A stretch of 64,000 nt of DNA from Impatiens glandulifera (lineage: Eukaryota; Streptophyta; Magnoliopsida; Ericales; Balsaminaceae): NCBI RefSeq assembly GCF_907164915.1, contig NC_061869.1:14324625-14388624 (forward strand), in the 5' to 3' direction. The translations under genes and the position numbers were made by a program. This document shows, one piece after another, positions 1 to 12,434 of this stretch. The notes under the pieces are model-generated. The model saw nothing but the letters and a program-made list of their open reading frames with translations. It was not told the DNA's origin and searched no databases. How positions within the stretch are numbered: the first letter of the stretch is position 1; each line of letters opens with the position of its first letter.

Positions 1-386
1 TTCTATAAAAAAATGAGTGAGTAGAAAAAAAAAACACAAAATTTTAAAAAAAAACTTGTAAACGAATAATTGGGTCTACTTTGGGTCATTTTAGGTCGAC
101 CCGATTTTAACATGTTTATTAATTAGGTTAAACACGCCGACATGATTTTGACCTAACAAAAAAATACATGACCCTCACCTAATTTTTTCTTATTCGATTT
201 GGGTCGTGATTTTGTGCTTGATCCAAAATTGAAGGCCTATAAAAATTATTATTATCTCACTAAAATAGTTTAAAATGTAAAAGTGGTTAATAACATACCA
301 AAGATTATGTGTATGGTGGAGGATTGTCACTCAAAATGTCTTAAAAAATGTGAAAGTTCAAGTTTCATCCTAACTTTATATATTTA

Positions 387-419
<33 letters not shown>

Positions 420-1203
420 TTTAAACAATTATATTTTATAACTTAATTAGGCAACTTAAAATATAAAATCAGTTTCTAAGATATAAATCTAGTTAAATTA
501 ACATAATTCGAAAGTCAAGGAATTATTATTACTTAAAACACAAAAATGAAGTTAAAAGTTATAGGTATTGAAATGTCATGTTAGCTACATATATTCAAAA
601 TAATAATAATAATTTTACTTATTATTAAAAAAATATATTTTATAACTTAATTAGGTTGTTATATCTAAAATATCAAAGTTTAAAGGTCATAAATCTAGTT
701 AAATTAAATTTAAATTAACATAATCCATGAAGTAAATATTTTATTTTATTTTTCTTTGCTTTGCAATAGTTTATTACCAACTTTACAATCTTCCTTAAAG
801 AAGTAAAATAGTAGTTTAGTTGTTTTCTCCTTTGAAATGGTCATGTATAGAAACTCAAGCTTATATTCTTGGGCACGTGTATTCATTATTGAGTGACTTT
901 AGTTATATTTTAGCATATTAGGTAAAAAAAGATTAGTATATATGGTTATCAAGATGGACTTCTAATATAAAAAAAATTATTAAGAGAAAATAATTTTTCT
1001 ACTAACTCTTTGAAATTGAATTCATCAATAAAAGCAACAAACAAAACTCAAGCAATAAAGTGACAAATATCTTTTAAACCATATTTGGAAATGACCCAAT
1101 AAAAAATTGATTTCATGTTTCTTTAAGGTTAATTTATTCATAGATAACAAGTTTAGCATGGTCATTTGTTAGGTAGACGGGCGACACCAGATATTAGATG
1201 AAA
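1..1203. other. AT-rich intergenic DNA, no gene seen
   Basis: No exon-like reading frame is visible. The stretch holds an AAT/TAA microsatellite at about 387-420 and, at about 70-240, scattered GGGTC/GGTCGACCC phrases of the kind often seen in decayed plant repeats. I could not define the ends of any element here. Confidence 0.5.
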
Positions 1204-1560
1204 CTAGGAAGATCCCTGTGCGATACACACGGATAAAAATATATTGTTACAACGTCCCACGTTCATCAAATTTGATGTTGAATTTAAAACATAAAGTATT
1301 ATTAGTCTAGTTGGTTAAAGAGTTGCACTTATTTTTGTTAGGTTGTGAGTTCGAAACATACTTATAATATTTTTAATTTTATTTTTAACCGTTTTAAATT
1401 TATGGGTGGGTCAGTCCACAATCCGACCCAAAAATTCATTTACTCATATATATATCCAAATTAACCACATTTCTCGACCCGGCAATCCGGATACTTTAAA
1501 AATTAAGTATCATTATAATTATAATTATAATTATAATTATATATATATATATATATATAA
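1204..1560 (-). mobile_element. Short Helitron-like element (non-autonomous)
   Basis: Read on the minus strand, the 3' end shows a Helitron signature. A short hairpin (CCGTGTG / CACAGGG arms, one mismatch) is followed about ten bases later by CTAG and then a T, at 1204-1207. The body (about 1260-1505) is clearly homologous to the repeated unit at 9.2-10.06 kb, including the phrases GGGTCGGATTGTGG and CCGGATTGCCGGGTCGAG. The 5' end is blurred by an (AT)n tract at about 1510-1560. No Rep/helicase gene is present, so it would depend on an autonomous relative. Homology with the second copy is strong; the Helitron class rests on the terminal signature. Confidence 0.6.
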
Positions 1561-3470
1561 TGAAAATTAACATTAATATATTTGATCAACAAATTTTCAC
1601 TTAAATTAAATTATATTTTATTTTATTTTATTTTTTATTATCAAATTATACATCTCCTTAGCGCAATAAAATATATAAATAATGTTGACAAACAAATGTT
1701 GACATGCTTAGGCTGAGTTGGTTGCATTTATTAGAGATTAATATTAATATTAAAAACCTCACTATCAAATTCTACATTCTTTAACTAATTAAATATTGTT
1801 AATCTATGTTACTTAAATAACTTATTTGAAATAATATATATTAAGGACTTAGTTGAAGTTTTCCATTAAAGCTATTATTTTAATGGAGTTTAATTTCATG
1901 TCACGTAAGTTTGAATAGCAAACCGCGTTGACTTTCATTTCAAAGTATGGTGTTCTTGAAGCTTCTCTATCATTTTCTATTCTATTAATAGAGTTTTTTT
2001 TAAGCCTTATATTAAATATAAATAAATTAATTTAAGTAATCTATTCATAAACTTCTTATAATAAGTATAAACGAGTTATCCGCCCATATTATTTTTAAGG
2101 ATAAAATCATTTTATTAATATAGAGAGAGAAATGATTATATGAGGAAATTTGGTGAGGGAATGATTTAACATAATCTTATTCGCTGAAAAAATCAAATAA
2201 TTTCTCTCTTTTCTCTCTTCCTCCCACTTTTATATTTTACAACCAATGAAGGTGATGCCATGTCATTCCCTTACCAAATTCTCTTACCAAATTCCTTCTT
2301 TCTATCACTCCTCATATATATATTTGCATTTTTATTTTCCGAATATAGGATGCCACCACTGTCTCACCCTAACCTGTTTTAAATGGATATATATGATTAC
2401 AAAAATTACAAATTTATAATAAAAAAAAATCAACAAAAATATTAATTAGAAATTTAAACATAAGTTTAAAGCATCCAAATATTTAAAGACTAAATCCTAC
2501 ATAAATCAAGCTACAAAATGAAACAACAATAATATGATTGTGACTTTGTGCCCTACTTAATTATAAAATAAATCATGATCACAAAAAATGAATTTTTGAC
2601 ATTCACTATACATTGACAAGTCAATAAATAAATATTAATATATGAGATTCAGATTCTTAAAAATACTAAAATCGACGTGAATCTGTTATCTTAGGTTGTA
2701 AGATTTTCTCTTGAAACGTAATTAACTTGTTTTGATGTTTTAACTTTATGTAACTTTTTTTCTTTGAAGTTTTATTGTTTAGTCTTGTTTTATTAGTCAA
2801 AAGTAGCCATTTTTTTCATGTCAAGAAGTTCAACTAAAAGATCACTCTAACCACCTTGATTGTTTTGATCTCTAGAAATTATTGGCGTTTTCAGCTTATT
2901 TACAGTAAGTTTTGTCTCAATCGATCTTATTAGATCGGATAAAGTTAATTCTCCAATGGCTTGTACAACCAATAGCCGACAGCTATCTGACTCGGACTGA
3001 GTCTTCCTAAAATAGTGTCGTGTTTAACTCGTGTTGAGGACTTATAGTCATTGTGTAAACCTTTATGAATAGAGAATTAAGAGTGTAGCTCAAAGAACTC
3101 GTGAACAATAGTCAAACCTCTAGCTCTTGGTAGTCAAGCTTCAAAAGAATCGATTGATTGAAGGAATATATGTTTATAAAGTTTTTTTAAGCGAGCCGAA
3201 ACCTGAGGATAGGGGTATGAGATTTATAAAAATAAAAAGCGAGATTTGAGAGTGAATAAGAAGATCGATCCTAGAGTGATTGAAAAAAATAGGGGAGACA
3301 TGAATGAAATGAAAACTTAGTTCTTGAATAATGTAAAGTGTGTTACAAAGATAAATAAGAAGATATTCTGAATTATAGACATTTGAGGTGATATAAGTAT
3401 AGCTAGACTTCAATTGAATAATTAGAAAAATAAACTAAGAATTTATTAGATTATTGAAGTTCTAATAAAT
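1561..3470. other. AT-rich intergenic DNA, no gene seen
   Basis: Low-complexity AT-rich sequence without a convincing exon. Short open frames here show no family resemblance or codon structure. A run at about 2890-3150 is less AT-rich, but I recognise nothing in it. Confidence 0.45.
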
Positions 3471-3784
3471 ATATATCTCCCCGATCATTTCTCTCCCTTC
3501 ACTCTCTTCCTTGGTTTCCTCCCCGATGATCACCAAGCCAAGCAATGCCGGACGATCGCCAAGCAACGACGTATGCCTCCCCACAACCATTCACCGCTTG
3601 CATATTCAAGTGAGTTTTTATTTTTTTTTTTCGCTCCCTTTGCATGTTGTATATGATAGGTTTTAGGGTTTTAGGTTTTTAGGGTTTTAAGGTTTTAGGT
3701 GAATGTTTTTCTAGTTTGGATATGGTTTGAATGAAGATGAGAAGAATGAGTATGAATGGTTATTATCCTAACTGAATTTCTATA

Positions 3785-6140
3785 TATTACGAGGGACGCA
3801 AATTACATTTTTCGTCCCACGCAAATTCCATTTTGCGTCCCACGATAAAAAGAAATGTGTCCTCGGTGAATTAGAAGAGGTCTTCCTTTCTTCTTTCCTT
3901 TCGCTCTTACATTTCACTCAAGTTTGAACTGAAATTTTTACCTATTTTGTTGCTAGTTCTTATCTTCTAATATTGGATTATCTGCTGACGGATTCGTTGT
4001 AGTATGGTTTGAAAAGTGAGAGTATTTTCTCTATTAAGACGGTCAAGAACTATTAAATGTGATGATTAGTGCTTCAAAAAGTTGTCTTATCTCATACTTG
4101 AAGGCGTTGCTAGAAGCTGATTTTGGACCGATGATTATTGTTAAGATCGTGCGAGTTTTGTACAACCTTGACTCCATATGTCTAAATGTCAATGCAAATT
4201 TTCTTAGCAACACAATCTTTCATCTATAACTATGATTTCACTAACTAATTTAGGTTTAAAGTTTATCTTCTTTATAGAATGCCTTGAAAAGGAGTGTGCT
4301 GGACTTTTTGACTAAGAAATGAAAGAAAATAGAGCTTCAACTTGGTTTTAGGTTGGTGGTACTGTAACATTGATATCACATGCATTGCTATGTGGTGTTC
4401 TAATTTTGAAGCATTTGTTCTTTATTATACAAGGAAATCGGTTTTGATCATGATTGTAGGCATTAATGGAGGTGGGGAACATCTCTTAATAAGTAAGACA
4501 CTTCTGCCTTTATGGTTCCTTAACATTTCAAGTTATGCATATGGATGTTGAGAATCACACAAATATAAAATGACAGTAAAACTGAGAGAGGGAGGACCGA
4601 GTTCTTGAAGGGCTACATTCTATATTGTTCATTATAGTTACTATTCTAACTATGGGTTAAATAGGTTGGTTAAGATTTCGTTTACAAAAACTATGACTAT
4701 AAATTTAACCAATATAGTACATATGATTATTGATTCTAGCTTATTATAGGGTTTATAATCCGGTTGAAAAAAAATTGGTTTGATTTCTTTTATCCTTTGG
4801 TCTTTATATATAACATATATCCTTTTAAGACATTTTTACATTGCCTTCTTGTTGTTAAATTTCCAGATATTGCTTGCAGCAGGTGATACATTTTGTTTAG
4901 GTTAGCTGTCATTGATCAATTGAGGATTTAGACAGGGAGGACAAAATGTGAGGTGTGGTGGCTGAAAAGGAAAATTCCAAGGCACCAAAAGGTATATTAA
5001 GATTATGAGACTATCTTATCTAGTTTAGCATATCGTCTGAATCATTCTTAATGTTCTTTCGGGATAGTTCTTTCATAGGCTGTGAAAATAGGTAAAGAGT
5101 AAGGAGTTGATTTGTCTTGTGTTATACATTTGGATGTAAGCATTTGAATCTTATATTATATTTCATCGTCACCTGCAGTCATATTCTAATATGATGTAGC
5201 AAGACTATTTATTTTTCTTGTATAGGTTTACTCACTAACTACAACTTGATGGAAGAATTGATTGCATGCAAAAAAAAATTGTAACCAAAATTGTTCCTGG
5301 TGCACCAAATGTAAGGCTTCTAATTTTGGCAGGCATGTATGCAGTAAATTCATCTTTTATTTTGTGAAATTTCCACTAGTTAACATATTATCTTAAAAAA
5401 TAGGCTACATCAGGATGTTCCATCCAGATAAGCACTATTGCTGTTGAATCAGAAATGGAAGTTCTCTCAATGTTAAGGCATGAAATGGAAAAGCAGTTGG
5501 AGGGCCTATTAAGTAATAAAGTTGAGATATCGTATATGCATAAAGAATCAAATGCATTAAAGGAGAAGCTTGATTTTAACTTTTTAGTACATGGGTGATG
5601 TATAAATGTGGATTATGAGATTATATTATGTTTATATAGTTATTGACATTGATCATGTTGATTGTAATAACAGTGGCTAGTATTGAAGTTCAAGGTCTCC
5701 TACATGGTTCTCATCAATTCTGAATGTGAATATTTTTTTATGCATAAGAGATCAAATAAATAGCGATTTTACATAATAAAGATGTATATTTTTTATGCAT
5801 AAGAGATCAAATAAATAGCGATATATGTGTACACGTTAACATCTATTACGAGATAAAACTATTGGTAATGAGGAATCATCCAAATCAAGTAGGCGAATAT
5901 TGAAAAATTTCTGGGTAAAAACCGTGAATATTCAAACCTTATTAAAGTTCGAGTTTGTAAGCCAATTATCACTGAATATTACACTAATGTGAATGAGAAC
6001 CCAAAATCGAACAAGAGTAACATTAAATATACAAACAAATGAAAAAACTCTAGTTTATGCGAATAACAAGTTTTCTAGCATTTTGCGTGGGGGCGCAAAA
6101 AGCATTTTGCATGGGGCACAAAAAATATTCGTGGGAAAAA
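3785..6140. mobile_element. Inverted-repeat-bounded segment with captured exon-like pieces
   Basis: A GC-rich arm at about 3790-3844 (phrases TTTTTCGTCCCACGCAAA and TTTTGCGTCCCACG) reappears in reverse-complement form at about 6076-6135, where the plus strand reads GCGTGGGGGCGC then GCATGGGGCAC. The arms resemble each other over about 40 bases with mismatches. Between them are exon-like stretches joined by intron-like AT-rich DNA. This fits a gene fragment carried by a terminal-inverted-repeat transposon (Pack-MULE style), but I cannot find a clear target duplication or a transposase. Just left of the arm (3480-3620) is C-rich, 5'UTR-like sequence followed by degenerate TTTAGGG runs at 3660-3700. 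A 55-bp tandem duplication (second copy starting near 5790) lies near the right arm. Confidence 0.4.
4860..5600 (+). pseudogene. Unrecognised broken exon-like fragments
   Basis: Three exon-like stretches lie at about 4866-4992, 5230-5310 and 5403-5597, separated by AT-rich segments with plausible GT and AG borders. The last one stays open in one frame for about 60 residues rich in Glu, Lys and Leu (it contains EMEKQLEGLLSNKVEISYMH), so it is likely helical or coiled coil. Other pieces carry stops (for example a TGA just after the ATG near 4945). I do not recognise the parent gene. It lies inside the inverted-repeat-bounded segment and is probably a captured fragment. Confidence 0.3.
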
Positions 6141-6299
6141 AAATTAAGAAGGGCGTGGGGCGAAAAAAAAAAGAAAAAAAAGTAAAATTTAAGAAGGGTA
6201 AATGGTCCAAATTTTTAAAAAAATGTTATTTTTGCAAATGTCTTTTATGGGGGTTAGTTTTGAGATGACCCCTCTTTTGAGGGTCATTTGATCAAATTT

Positions 6300-8160
6300 C
6301 CCTTTCAAGGGGATTTAGTGATAATGTCCTCTCGCTGGTGGTAATTTATTCGGTTCTTAGAATAAATCTTCGAATTGTTTTAGAATTTGCTCAAGCTCTT
6401 CATTAGTGTTATGTGGTTCTTAGGCTGTAAGTGCAAAAAAGTTGCATTGATGTTCTTCACGGTTTTGCAATTGAACCAAAGTCGCTTGCCCTCCTTTCAT
6501 CAAGAGCTTGGCCAGTTGATCACCCTCCATAATATAAATCTGCATTTGGTTCATTCCTTGAAGAAGGTAATTTTTCTGTGTTTACCAAAAGAAATGGTGA
6601 GTATCTCAAAATTTCACTTTGATGGTCCTAGAATAATTAGTCATTTGATACCTAATAACATGTCGTATGTAGACATGGTAAGCACTCAAATGTCAGTTTT
6701 AAATTCCAAACCCCTATTTTCCACAACAGATCTTTACAATAAGCATGGCTAAAAATATTGGAACCATCTATAACTTTAACAAGTAAAACTGATGTTTGTT
6801 GGGCTTGATGATTAATGTTATTCATAATACTATTGTTTATGAAGTTATGAGTGTTTCTAGTATCGATTAAATTCTAATGGACAGCTGCCTAACCTTGCTA
6901 GGGATACAAAGAGTTTGATAATTCTTTGTACCACCAAGGGAATGGATTGAGATAGAAGGTTCATCATAAGAAGGTGGTTAAGAAAGTGAAAGGGAAGGGT
7001 CAACAAGTTTAGGTGAGAAATATTCCAAGATATCTCCCATTCAACTAAATTGATCATGATGATCAATAGTTTAGCTTTACATTTATGATTTGAATCAAAT
7101 TTCTCCTCACAAAGTATATAGCATAAACATTTTTCTATGTCTTTCATCAAAAAAAAAAAAATTAGATTCATTTGTTGTAAATATTTTATCGAGGGTTATG
7201 AGGAAAAGGAGATAAATATGAATGGTTAGAATAAGGTGGTTTTGCAAAAACTGACTAGGTAGGTTTATATTGATTTGGTTTAGGTATTCTATGTGGGTTG
7301 GAGTTTCATATGTGACCTTTTTAAGTATGGATTTAAATATAGGCTCTTGGACTTTAGCTATAGTTTTGGCTAAGTTCAGGGAATCAGATTTGAGTAATTT
7401 TACACGAAATCTTTTCGTGTATGCTACTAAGAGTCTAAGATAACATTTAATTACATATTCATTTGGCATTTGAATGAGTGTATGTGAGATAACTATGTTT
7501 TTTAGATTATATTCCTGAATATAACTTGTTTGTTTCAGATTCATCAACTAATTAATGAGACTTTCACAAATTGAGGATCTGGACTATTGAAGAGAGAACG
7601 GAAAATGTTTCAAGGGTTATCGATTGACTACGTGATTGGATGTAAGAGCCATATATACTAGAGCCTTTTGCTGTCTTGGAAATAAATATGTGCGATTTTA
7701 ACTTTGATCATATTAGTAGTGTGATCAACTATGAAAATTTGTTAGGCAGAAATCAACCATCCTTCCACGTCCGCTCTATCAAACTTCTAAAAGTCCACAT
7801 TCGTCAATCGTATATGATAAGCTCTCTCCCTAAGGTTATTCATATGGAAAGATTCAGTCGTATCTCCATTTCTCACAAACATAACTTTGATTATCTGTTA
7901 TAGGTAATCTAGCCTTAACTGACTGCGATTTTCATTTGATTCCATCCATTTTCGTTGCTCCTATAGGGTTTTAGATATAAACGTCACTACTGCACGTAAA
8001 ATGTCATTATCCGTCTATTGTCGTGTTTCTACCATGGTCGATCATGAAGGTCAGCTCTTGAAGAAATTATTTAGGATTTTCAAGGTTGAATCATGGAGGA
8101 GACGAGAGAAAGATTCTTACCTAAAAGAGGATAAGAAGAAAGATGATGAGCTACTACGTA
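6300..8160 (-). mobile_element. Decayed Ty3/gypsy retrotransposon: gag, protease, start of RT
   Basis: Reading the minus strand from high to low coordinates gives gypsy landmarks in order. A gag segment (7107-7547) contains MPNEYVIKCYLRLL and LAKTIAKVQEPIF, similar to the conserved end of plant gypsy gag. Next comes a degenerate zinc knuckle near 7080-7140 (CYILCEEKFDSNHKCK). An aspartic-protease-like stretch near 6840-6900 reads LIDTRNTHNFIN, where the family has a DSGA-type active site. Near 6590-6680, LGIK-stop-LIILGPSK resembles the segment after the protease. Stops and frame changes throughout show it is dead. LTRs were not found, so the true ends are unknown. Confidence 0.7.
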
Positions 8161-8164
8161 AGTA

Positions 8165-8700
8165 AACAATTAGAATATAAACAAACATATAGGACTTATT
8201 AAGTAATTTGCATAACAACTATTCTAATCTTGAGAGCTCTTCATTTATTCCTTCCACAGGATCTTCAAACTTTAAATTTGTTTTTTTTAATCAAACATCC
8301 TTAATTTATCAAATGAGCAAAAAGAACTTCAATTTTTCTTATATGATTTAATTTTCACTAACTCTTACTTAGTCTGAATTTTTATATCAATTTTTTTTTT
8401 TAAAAAAAAAGACTTAATGTAACTCCTATAACCATATTTTATATATAAAACATTTTTAATATGAGCTAATTGTTATATATGTTTGATTAAAAAAAAAAAA
8501 GTAAAAGACACTTAAAGCTACATTCAGATTGGGCACTGGATAAGCTAACAAACTCATTGGCGGTGAGCCCAACCTTTGAGGGAAAGTCCATTATAATAAA
8601 AAAATATTAATAAAATACAAGTTATTATTTAGAAGACTTAACTAATTTATAAATTAAAATAATAATTATATGTACTAAATAAGAAAACTTATCTCATGGA
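8165..8700. other. Intergenic DNA, no gene seen
   Basis: AT-rich with several A and T homopolymer runs. No exon, RNA gene or repeat boundary could be supported. Confidence 0.4.
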
Positions 8701-9174
8701 ATAATGGTCAAGTTATTAAAAAAAGATTAGTTTTCTGAATTGCAACGGTTACTCTATCCGTCGGGTAACAAGTACTTATTTTTTAATTCGATTTTTATTT
8801 TATTATTCATCCCCAATCTCGAACCCGACGAGTATATCTATTTGTATCATCATCCTTGATTCGCCGAGTACTCGATTCCCGCCGGGTACCCCATTACCCG
8901 ATTAAAATATAAATTTTTTATTTATTATTTTCTAAATATTCTAAATATTAAAAATACATATGAAAATATTACTTACTTGCATAGTTATGTCTATAGAAAA
9001 GTTCAACAAAAATTAAAGAAAAAAAAGATGAAGAGACATTAATCTTGAAAATAAAAAGTGAATTAGAGAGGAAAATTATTTTATTATTAATGAAATAGAA
9101 GATTAAGAGTCATTTGAAACATAAATTAAAATGATGATGGTGCAATGGAGTGGAGTATTGTATAACTAATTAAA

Positions 9175-9360
9175 CTAGCATGTATCCCGTGCATTTGTAC
9201 GGGTAATAATAATATAAAAAATTGTGAAAAAATATTACGATAAAATTTTTATGGGCGGGTCAACCTACAATCCGACCCAAGTATCCATTTACTCTCACAT
9301 ATATCCAAATTAACCACAGCTCTCGACCCGGCAATCCAGACACTTTAAAAATTAAGCATC

Positions 9361-9452
<92 letters not shown>

Positions 9453-10064
9453 TTAGTTAAAAAGTTGAACTTATATTGTTAAAATGTCACACGTTTATCA
9501 AATTTTGGGTTGAATTTAAAATGTAAAGTGTTATTAGCCTAGTTAGTTAAAAGGTTGTACGTGTTTTGTTAAGTTGCAAGTTCGAACCATACCTATAGCA
9601 TTTTTAATTTTTTTTAACCGTTTTAAGTTTATGGGCGGGTCAATCCACAATCCGACCCAAGTATCCATTTACTCTCACATATATCCAAATTAACCACAGC
9701 TCTCGACCCGGCAATCCGGACACTTTAAAAATTAAGCATCATTATATATATATAGATTAGATAGTTAAAAAGTTTAACTTATATTGTTAAAATATCACGC
9801 GTTTATCAAATTTTGGGTTGAATTTAAAATTTAAAGTGTTATTAGCCTACTTGGTTAAAAAGTTGTACTTGTTTTGTTAGGTTGCAAGTTCGAACCATAC
9901 CTATAGTATTTTTAATTTTATTTTTAACCGTTTTAAGTTTATGGGCGGGTCAACCCATAATCCGACCCAAGTATCCATTTACTCTCACATATATCCAAAT
10001 TAATCACAGCTCTCGACCCGGCAATCCGGACACTTTAAAAATTAAGCATCATTATATATATAGA
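9175..10064 (-). mobile_element. Helitron-like element with its 5' end repeated three times
   Basis: On the minus strand the 3' end shows a strong hairpin (CCCGT...GCACGGG) followed by CTAG at 9175-9178 and a T, as in Helitrons. The opposite end begins TCTATATATATAATGATGCT right after an A, consistent with a 5' TC terminus and an A/T target. The 5' terminal unit of about 290 bp (phrases AAAGTGTCCGGATTGCCGGG and GGGTCGGATTGT) occurs three times in tandem, at about 9240-9365, 9465-9745 and 9765-10064. Units two and three carry a tRNA-like A-box (TAGCCTAGTTAG, TAGCCTACTTGG) and a B-box-like GTTCGAACC. No Rep/helicase coding sequence is present. Confidence 0.65.
9363..9450. repeat. (TA)n microsatellite
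   Basis: About 44 uninterrupted TA units lie at the end of the first Helitron-like unit. The same spot in the other units has only a few TA steps, so this is an expansion inside the element. Confidence 0.95.
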
Positions 10065-10299
10065 TAATATATTTAATGTAAATTTGTAATGATGGTATTG
10101 ATATGAAATTTGAAAAGTCATTCTAATTTTTAACAAAAATATTTTTGGTATCGAGTTTGGGTTTTGCACATTCCTCATCTCAAATCCGATCGGGTAATCC
10201 TTTTCACTTCTCATGTCGACCCCAAACTCGATTTAAAATATTTGAATCTGAACCCGACCCTCGGATACCTATGTATATTGGATACCCTAATTAGTATGA

Positions 10300-11950
10300 C
10301 TTGACCATGCTGCTATAGTACAACCACTCTTTTGAAGACCGTCCAGTTTTAGTTTATTTATAATATTTGTTCTAAATGTTCAAGCTTAATCACTACTCTG
10401 GAATAATTTATTTGCTAAAATTAGCAATATCATACTTATTACACAATCACAACTCTTGCCAAGGAACAAATAACATCAACAAAACTCTCAAAAAGGAACA
10501 TAAAGGATGCCCTCCTTAAGTCTAAAAATCTTATAATATGAGTCACTGGAATGAATAACTTTAAAAAAACATCATCTAGAATGGATTGTATATAAGTAGT
10601 TTAATTTTGAGTTTTGATTTATCATGTGTGTTTTATAGTGAAAAAATACATAAACTCGTATGTATTTAGGTTAATGTGTTCGAGTCCCACACATGCCATT
10701 TAAAAAAAAGTAATTTTGGTTTTTATTAATAATTTTATAGGTGTTTATTTATCTTATTTTGATTTGTTTGTAAAATTGTGGACAAGATAATGTATCTGTT
10801 TTTTATTTAGTTTATATGGTTATATTTAAGTACATTTTTAACACGTATCAAATTATTTCAAATACAAATCTGAAATAATTTTATTTTAAAAAATAACATA
10901 GATCATGTATTGAATTTTTTTATTTTTAGAAATAGTTTACGCCATTAATTAAAAAGACCCGAAAAGGATAAAAGGAGTACAAGAGCTGAAATTGAGCTTG
11001 CAACAATTTGCTCAAAGTCAACACACGATGGTCATGAGGAATCCACATTTGGCCTAAGAAACGCACGCGGACATTAAATTAAAGTACAAAATTAAATAAA
11101 TAATAAAACTAACAATCAATCAACTAAAACAAGACGATAGAAGTTGATCATGTCTTAAATTTAAATAATAGGCAATAAAAAAATTAGTGAAGATTAATCC
11201 TGATAATATCTTGAACTTGTATGGGAAAAATATATACTTAATTATTCTTTTAAAAAGGTTTAGATCATCATAATGTAAGGGATTTGTTATAATATTGTTA
11301 AAAAAATGTTATAACAAATATAAATATATAAACTGCTAACATATTTGTTTACATATATCAGTTAAGTTGTGCAATATTTTTTAAAAGAATGTTTGAAAAA
11401 TTACAATAATTCAAGATCTTGTTTTGTTTAGAATTTTTTATTTTATCCGTTTTTTTTTTACAAATTATCTCTCTTCCACGTCACTATCATTTTTATTTTA
11501 TTTTTTAAACGTTGAGTTTTAATTTATTCTTTAGAGTGCGACTAATTCTCACGGATTAAACACATAATCCACAAACACACCTAATCATTAAACATACGTT
11601 TTATCGACTAAAATACTAAAATATATTTAATTTTAAATAAAAAAAATATTATAATGATTTAAGAAATTAAAATCAAATAACTTAATTTTCTATCCAACAA
11701 TTTTTTATTATGCAAAAAATCATTAAACAAACCAATTTGGGACAAAGCCCAAGTAGCATTTGAATGGATATATTATTTGTAATAAACAAAAAAATAAAAA
11801 AAAAATTGTTAACATCAATCAATGCATTAAAAAATGAAATAATCTCTTCTCTCTATGTAAGAATTAAAAAAACATTATATATATAGAAAAAGTTAAAAGA
11901 TATGGTTGTTAATTATCTTCATCCAACCGACCATAAAAAAAAAAAAGTAA
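10300..11950. other. AT-rich intergenic DNA, no gene seen
   Basis: No coding exon is supportable. A short tRNA/SINE-like phrase (GTTCGAGTCCCACAC) lies near 10680. The last 100 bases before 12000 behave as promoter of the gene that follows. Confidence 0.4.
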
Positions 11951-11954
11951 AAGA

Positions 11955-12001
11955 CACGTGGACACAACCCACCGACCTTTGTCCAACTCCTCCTTTATAA
12001 A
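11955..12001 (+). promoter_or_regulatory. G-box/ABRE-like site and TATA box of the 12.0 kb gene
   Basis: CACGTGG at 11955-11961 is a G-box with an ACGT core, the type bound by plant bZIP and bHLH factors. A TATAAA box at 11996-12001 lies about 40 bp ahead of the start codon. The G-box suggests stress, abscisic-acid or light responsiveness, but that is inference from the motif only. Confidence 0.55.
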
Positions 12002-12038
12002 TTAATTACAGTAGAGAGAGAGAGAATGAAAAGATGAA

Positions 12039-12385
12039 ATGGAAGTGAAGGAAGAAAGTATGAATGAATCAAGTGAGGAGAAATCAAACAATGGCGGCGG
12101 CCTGATTAAACGCATAATCTCTGATCTGGTGAATGTAGGAGGTGGTGGAAAAGAAAGTGAAATGGAGAGTAGGGACGGCAAGGGAGAGAAGGAATTGGAG
12201 GAGATCATCCATGGCGGATTTATTGATAATATTGTCACCGGTCATCTTCTTCTTCCCAAGAATGATCATATTGAAAAAGAAGAACAAGTTGTACTTCCGC
12301 CGGAGAAGACAACACAAAATGGTGGAAATGGAATCATTCATGGGATTGTTTCTCACTTACCCGCAGCCATTACAAGTAAGCTCTC

Positions 12386-12434
<49 letters not shown>

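Larger units (their letters stand above)
8705..10300. repeat. Older CCCGACGGGTA-type repeat split by the Helitron array
   Basis: The left part (about 8740-8905) carries recurrent phrases such as CCCGACGAGTA and GCCGGGTACCCCATTACCCG. The right part (about 10150-10275) carries related phrases (CCGATCGGGTAATCC, AACCCGACCCTCGGATACC). Both read as pieces of one repeat separated by the Helitron-like insertion at 9175-10064. The family is not identified and the borders are approximate. Confidence 0.4.

Noticed and set aside
3660..3705. TTTAGGG-like runs suggesting an interstitial telomere
   Set aside because: The units are irregular (TTTTAGGG, TTTTAAGG) and too few. Such runs are common in plant 5'UTRs and promoters.
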